This document shows, piece after piece, positions 61,723 through 64,000 of a stretch of 64,000 nt of DNA; the first letter of the stretch is position 1; the number at the start of each line of letters is the position of its first letter. The DNA is taken from assembly GCF_001956585.1 (NCBI RefSeq), contig NZ_MSRR01000003.1:97891-161890 (forward strand), in the 5' to 3' direction. The position numbers and the translations under genes were made by a program. Under the pieces are notes generated by a model that saw nothing but the letters and a program-made list of their open reading frames with translations, made no database searches and was not told the DNA's origin. The stretch comes from Actinomyces naeslundii (GTDB lineage Bacteria; Actinomycetota; Actinomycetes; Actinomycetales; Actinomycetaceae).

Positions 61723-64000
61723 TCAGCGGTCGCCGCGTCCTCCACGGAAGCCGCCCCGGTTGCCGCCGAAGCGGTTCTGGTTGCGCTCACCATAGCCACG
61801 GCCGTTTCCACGGTCACTGCCGCGGTCACCCCGATAGCCGTCGCGGCCGTAGCCGCGGCCGCCCCGGTCCTCGCGGCCCCGGAAGCCGTCCCGGTCACCT
61901 CGGCGCTCCTCCCACCGGCGGTCCCCGCGGTCGTAACCGCCTCTGCCGCCGCGCCCGTCACGGTCCTTCCAGCCACGGTCACCGTCATCACGGCGCGGCC
62001 GGAAGCCGCGCTCGGAACGGTCTCTGCGCTCCCCGCGCTCACCCCGGTCGTCCCAGTCGCGCCGCTTGGGACGACGCTCTCCACTGTTGGGGCCGGACCA
62101 GCCGTGGCCCGGTCCCTCATCGGGGCGGATCCGCAGCTCGCGGCCGGCAAAGGTGGCCCGTCCCATGACGCTCAGCTGCTCAGGACTGAGGTCGGCGTAG
62201 ATCGTGACCAGGGAGAAGGACTGAAGGATATCGATCTTGCCGATGTCGGAGCCCTCGATACCGCCCTCGTTGGCCAGGGCACCGACGATCGCGCCCGGAA
62301 GGACCCGGTCTCGGTGGCCCACCTCGATGCGGTAGACGGTCCCGGGGCCCTCGTGCTCGCGGCGTCCGGAACGCGTGGCCGAGCGGCGTCCCTCGCCACG
62401 GTCTCCCCGCTCACCGTGACGGTTCTTCTCGCGCCCACCCTCGAAGGAGGCCGACAGGAAGGTCCCCTCGGAGTCGAGGTTCTCCTCCCGGCGTGCTCGC
62501 TGGGGGCGCTCACCGCCACGGTCCTCTCTCCTGCGCGGTCCCTCGTCACCCACGGCGAGCGCCAGCAGCGTGGCCGCCAGCTCCTCGACGTCGATGTCCA
62601 GATCCCGGGCAGAGTCACTGACCAGTGGCAGGTACATGTCCAGGCGGCCGCGCTCGTGGCGGGTGGCGGCCTTGGACAGGAGCTTCCGGGCACGGTGCTC
62701 GGAGACGTCGGCGGGGGAGGGCAGGGTGATCTCCTCCAGCCGGCTGCCGGTGAGGCGCTCGATCTGACGGAGCTTGCCCTTCTCCTTGGGGGTCAGGAAG
62801 GTAACGGCCTCGCCGTGGCGACCGGCGCGCCCCGTACGGCCGATGCGGTGAACGTAGGCCTCGGCCTCACGTGGCACATCGAAGTTGACGACCAGACCGA
62901 TCCGGTCCACGTCCAGTCCCCGGGCGGCGACATCCGTGGCCACCAGCACGTCGAGGGTGCCGGCGCGCAGACGCTCCACCAGACGCTCGCGCTCGCGCTG
63001 AGGCACGTCACCGGAGATTGCGGCGGCCTGGATACCCCGGCCCGCCAGCTCGATGGCGACGTCCTCGGCCGTGGACTTGGTGCGCACGAAGACGATGGCG
63101 GCCTCGGCGTCGGTGACGGCAAGGACCCGGGAGACGGCGCCGATCTTGTGGCGGAAGGGAACCACCGCATAGGTCTGGTGGACGGTGGCGACGGTGGAGG
63201 CCGGCCTGGAGACCTCGACTTGAACGGGCTCGTGAAGGTGCTGGCGCGCCACGGCCTGGATGGCCGGAGGCATCGTGGCCGAGAACAGGGCGGTGCGCCG
63301 CTCGGTGGGAAGGGACTCCGCAATCGTCTCAACGTCCTCGGCGAAGCCCATGCGCAGCATCTCGTCGGCCTCGTCCAGGACGAAGTAGCGCACGTCGTCG
63401 AGCTGGAGCGCGCCCTTGTCAATGAGGTCGATGACGCGTCCGGGGGTGCCGACGACGACCTGGGCACCGCCCTTGAGCGCGCCGATCTGGGGACCGTAGG
63501 GGGCACCGCCGTAGACGGCCACCACGTCCAGCCCGCGGGAGCGGGAGGCCATGTCGGTGATGGCCTCGGCGCTCTGGAGGGCGAGCTCGCGGGTCGGGGC
63601 CAGAACGAGGGCCTGGACCACACCGTCACGGGAGTCGACGGCGTCGAGGAGCGGGAGCCCGAAGGCCGCGGTCTTCCCGGTTCCGGTCTGAGCGACGCCG
63701 ACGACGTCGCGGCCGGCCAGCAGGACCGGGATCGCCTCCTTCTGGATGGCGGTGGGCGTCACGAAGCCCATGTCGGTGACGGCCTTGAGCAGGTCCCTGG
63801 GAAGACCCAGGTCGGCGAAGGTGATCTCTTCGTCCTCGTGATCCGCCTTCATCCCGCCCTTGTCCCTGTTGCGCGGGGACTTGGGGCGCTCGTCGTCCTG
63901 CTGGTGGTCGTTGGAATCGGCGTCGGAGTCGATGAAGGGGGTGTGGCCGTCGACCTCGTCCTCATCGATGTCGACGCCGTCATCCTCGTCGGAGTCGTCG
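61723..64000 (-). CDS. deaD: DEAD-box RNA helicase, 5' end beyond the window
   Basis: ATP-dependent RNA helicase of the DeaD/CsdA type. Motifs in order: Q motif (FADLGLPRDLLKAV..PTAIQKEAIP), AQTGTGKT, PTREL, TPGRVID, DEAD, SAT, then VFVRTKSTAED, ATDVAARGLD and HRIGRTGRAGR. After the core is a DbpA/RRM-like domain (YRIEVGHRDRVLPGAIVGALANEGG..FAGRELRI) and a tail of about 130 residues rich in Arg, Gly and Asp (RGG-type). An ATG at 63852 is a possible start, but the frame stays open to the window edge and encodes an acidic, coding-like stretch (DIDEDEVDGHTPFIDSDADS), so the true start probably lies outside. Likely role: ribosome assembly and mRNA decay. Confidence 0.93.
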   Translation of the reverse strand, partial: DDSDEDDGVDIDEDEVDGHTPFIDSDADSNDHQQDDERPKSPRNRDKGGMKADHEDEEITFADLGLPRDLLKAVTDMGFVTPTAIQKEAIPVLLAGRDVVGVAQTGTGKTAAFGLPLLDAVDSRDGVVQALVLAPTRELALQSAEAITDMASRSRGLDVVAVYGGAPYGPQIGALKGGAQVVVGTPGRVIDLIDKGALQLDDVRYFVLDEADEMLRMGFAEDVETIAESLPTERRTALFSATMPPAIQAVARQHLHEPVQVEVSRPASTVATVHQTYAVVPFRHKIGAVSRVLAVTDAEAAIVFVRTKSTAEDVAIELAGRGIQAAAISGDVPQRERERLVERLRAGTLDVLVATDVAARGLDVDRIGLVVNFDVPREAEAYVHRIGRTGRAGRHGEAVTFLTPKEKGKLRQIERLTGSRLEEITLPSPADVSEHRARKLLSKAATRHERGRLDMYLPLVSDSARDLDIDVEELAATLLALAVGDEGPRRREDRGGERPQRARREENLDSEGTFLSASFEGGREKNRHGERGDRGEGRRSATRSGRREHEGPGTVYRIEVGHRDRVLPGAIVGALANEGGIEGSDIGKIDILQSFSLVTIYADLSPEQLSVMGRATFAGRELRIRPDEGPGHGWSGPNSGERRPKRRDWDDRGERGERRDRSERGFRPRRDDGDRGWKDRDGRGGRGGYDRGDRRWEERRGDRDGFRGREDRGGRGYGRDGYRGDRGSDRGNGRGYGERNQNRFGGNRGGFRGGRGDR

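Overview
The window is high-GC, densely packed chromosomal DNA of an actinobacterium. Gene content and order point to a fermentative member of the Actinomycetaceae, most likely an oral Actinomyces of the naeslundii/oris type. The reasons are the block thrS-HIT-pgsA-acyltransferase-pimA-pdxS-pdxT-yebC-ruvCAB-yajC-secDF-apt-rel typical of actinobacteria, pyruvate formate-lyase with its activase, a treY/treZ trehalose route, a FemAB plus ATP-grasp pair suited to a branched peptidoglycan bridge, and many GTG starts. The genus is inferred from content only. The window looks like core chromosome; I found no insertion sequence, prophage, integrase or CRISPR array.

Layout. 1-1522: end of a 2-oxo acid dehydrogenase locus (sucB 5' end, lpdA). 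1760-8452: leucyl aminopeptidase with an unusual acidic insert, a small membrane protein, a ClC protein and an S9 peptidase. 8843-14637: dxs, then a pyruvate formate-lyase whose catalytic body and glycyl-radical domain are separate adjacent genes, followed by the activase. 14743-16667: RNase D and a DUF3000 protein. 16828-23539: a minus-strand glgX-treY-treZ operon turning glycogen or maltodextrin into trehalose. 23759-23907: tRNA-Gly(GCC) and tRNA-Val(GAC) with their own promoter and terminator. 24218-26737: ATP-grasp ligase plus FemAB-type transferase, probably building the peptidoglycan interpeptide bridge. 26823-34496: thrS, HIT protein, phosphatidylinositol and PIM synthesis, a LemA-like protein and a PrsW protease. 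34600-36992: vitamin B6 synthase (pdxS, NUDIX, pdxT) preceded by a coupled 29-codon leader frame. 37037-40322: yebC, ruvC, and ruvAB behind a LexA-type operator. 40497-44775: yajC-secD-secF-apt. 44921-47248: rel. 47288-52631: a more variable stretch (AbiEi-like protein, TipA-like MerR regulator, DUF349 protein, ABC-F ATPase). 52712-58495: MBL hydrolase, hisS and two coupled membrane GTPases. 58582-60057: a ribbon-helix-helix regulator behind five copies of a 9-bp repeat, plus a DUF4097 protein. 60104-61599: PadR regulator and CPBP protease. 61723-64000: a DEAD-box helicase running off the window.

The genes are organised in tight operons; many junctions overlap by 1, 4 or 8 nt (TGATG, ATGA, GTGA), implying translational coupling. 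Several first genes instead have a -10-like hexamer ending 6-7 nt before the start codon and no Shine-Dalgarno, the layout of leaderless mRNAs. Convergent gene pairs are separated by long perfect GC-rich hairpins without a U tract.

Nearly every real gene is shadowed by long open frames on the other strand, a product of the high third-position GC; these were left out.
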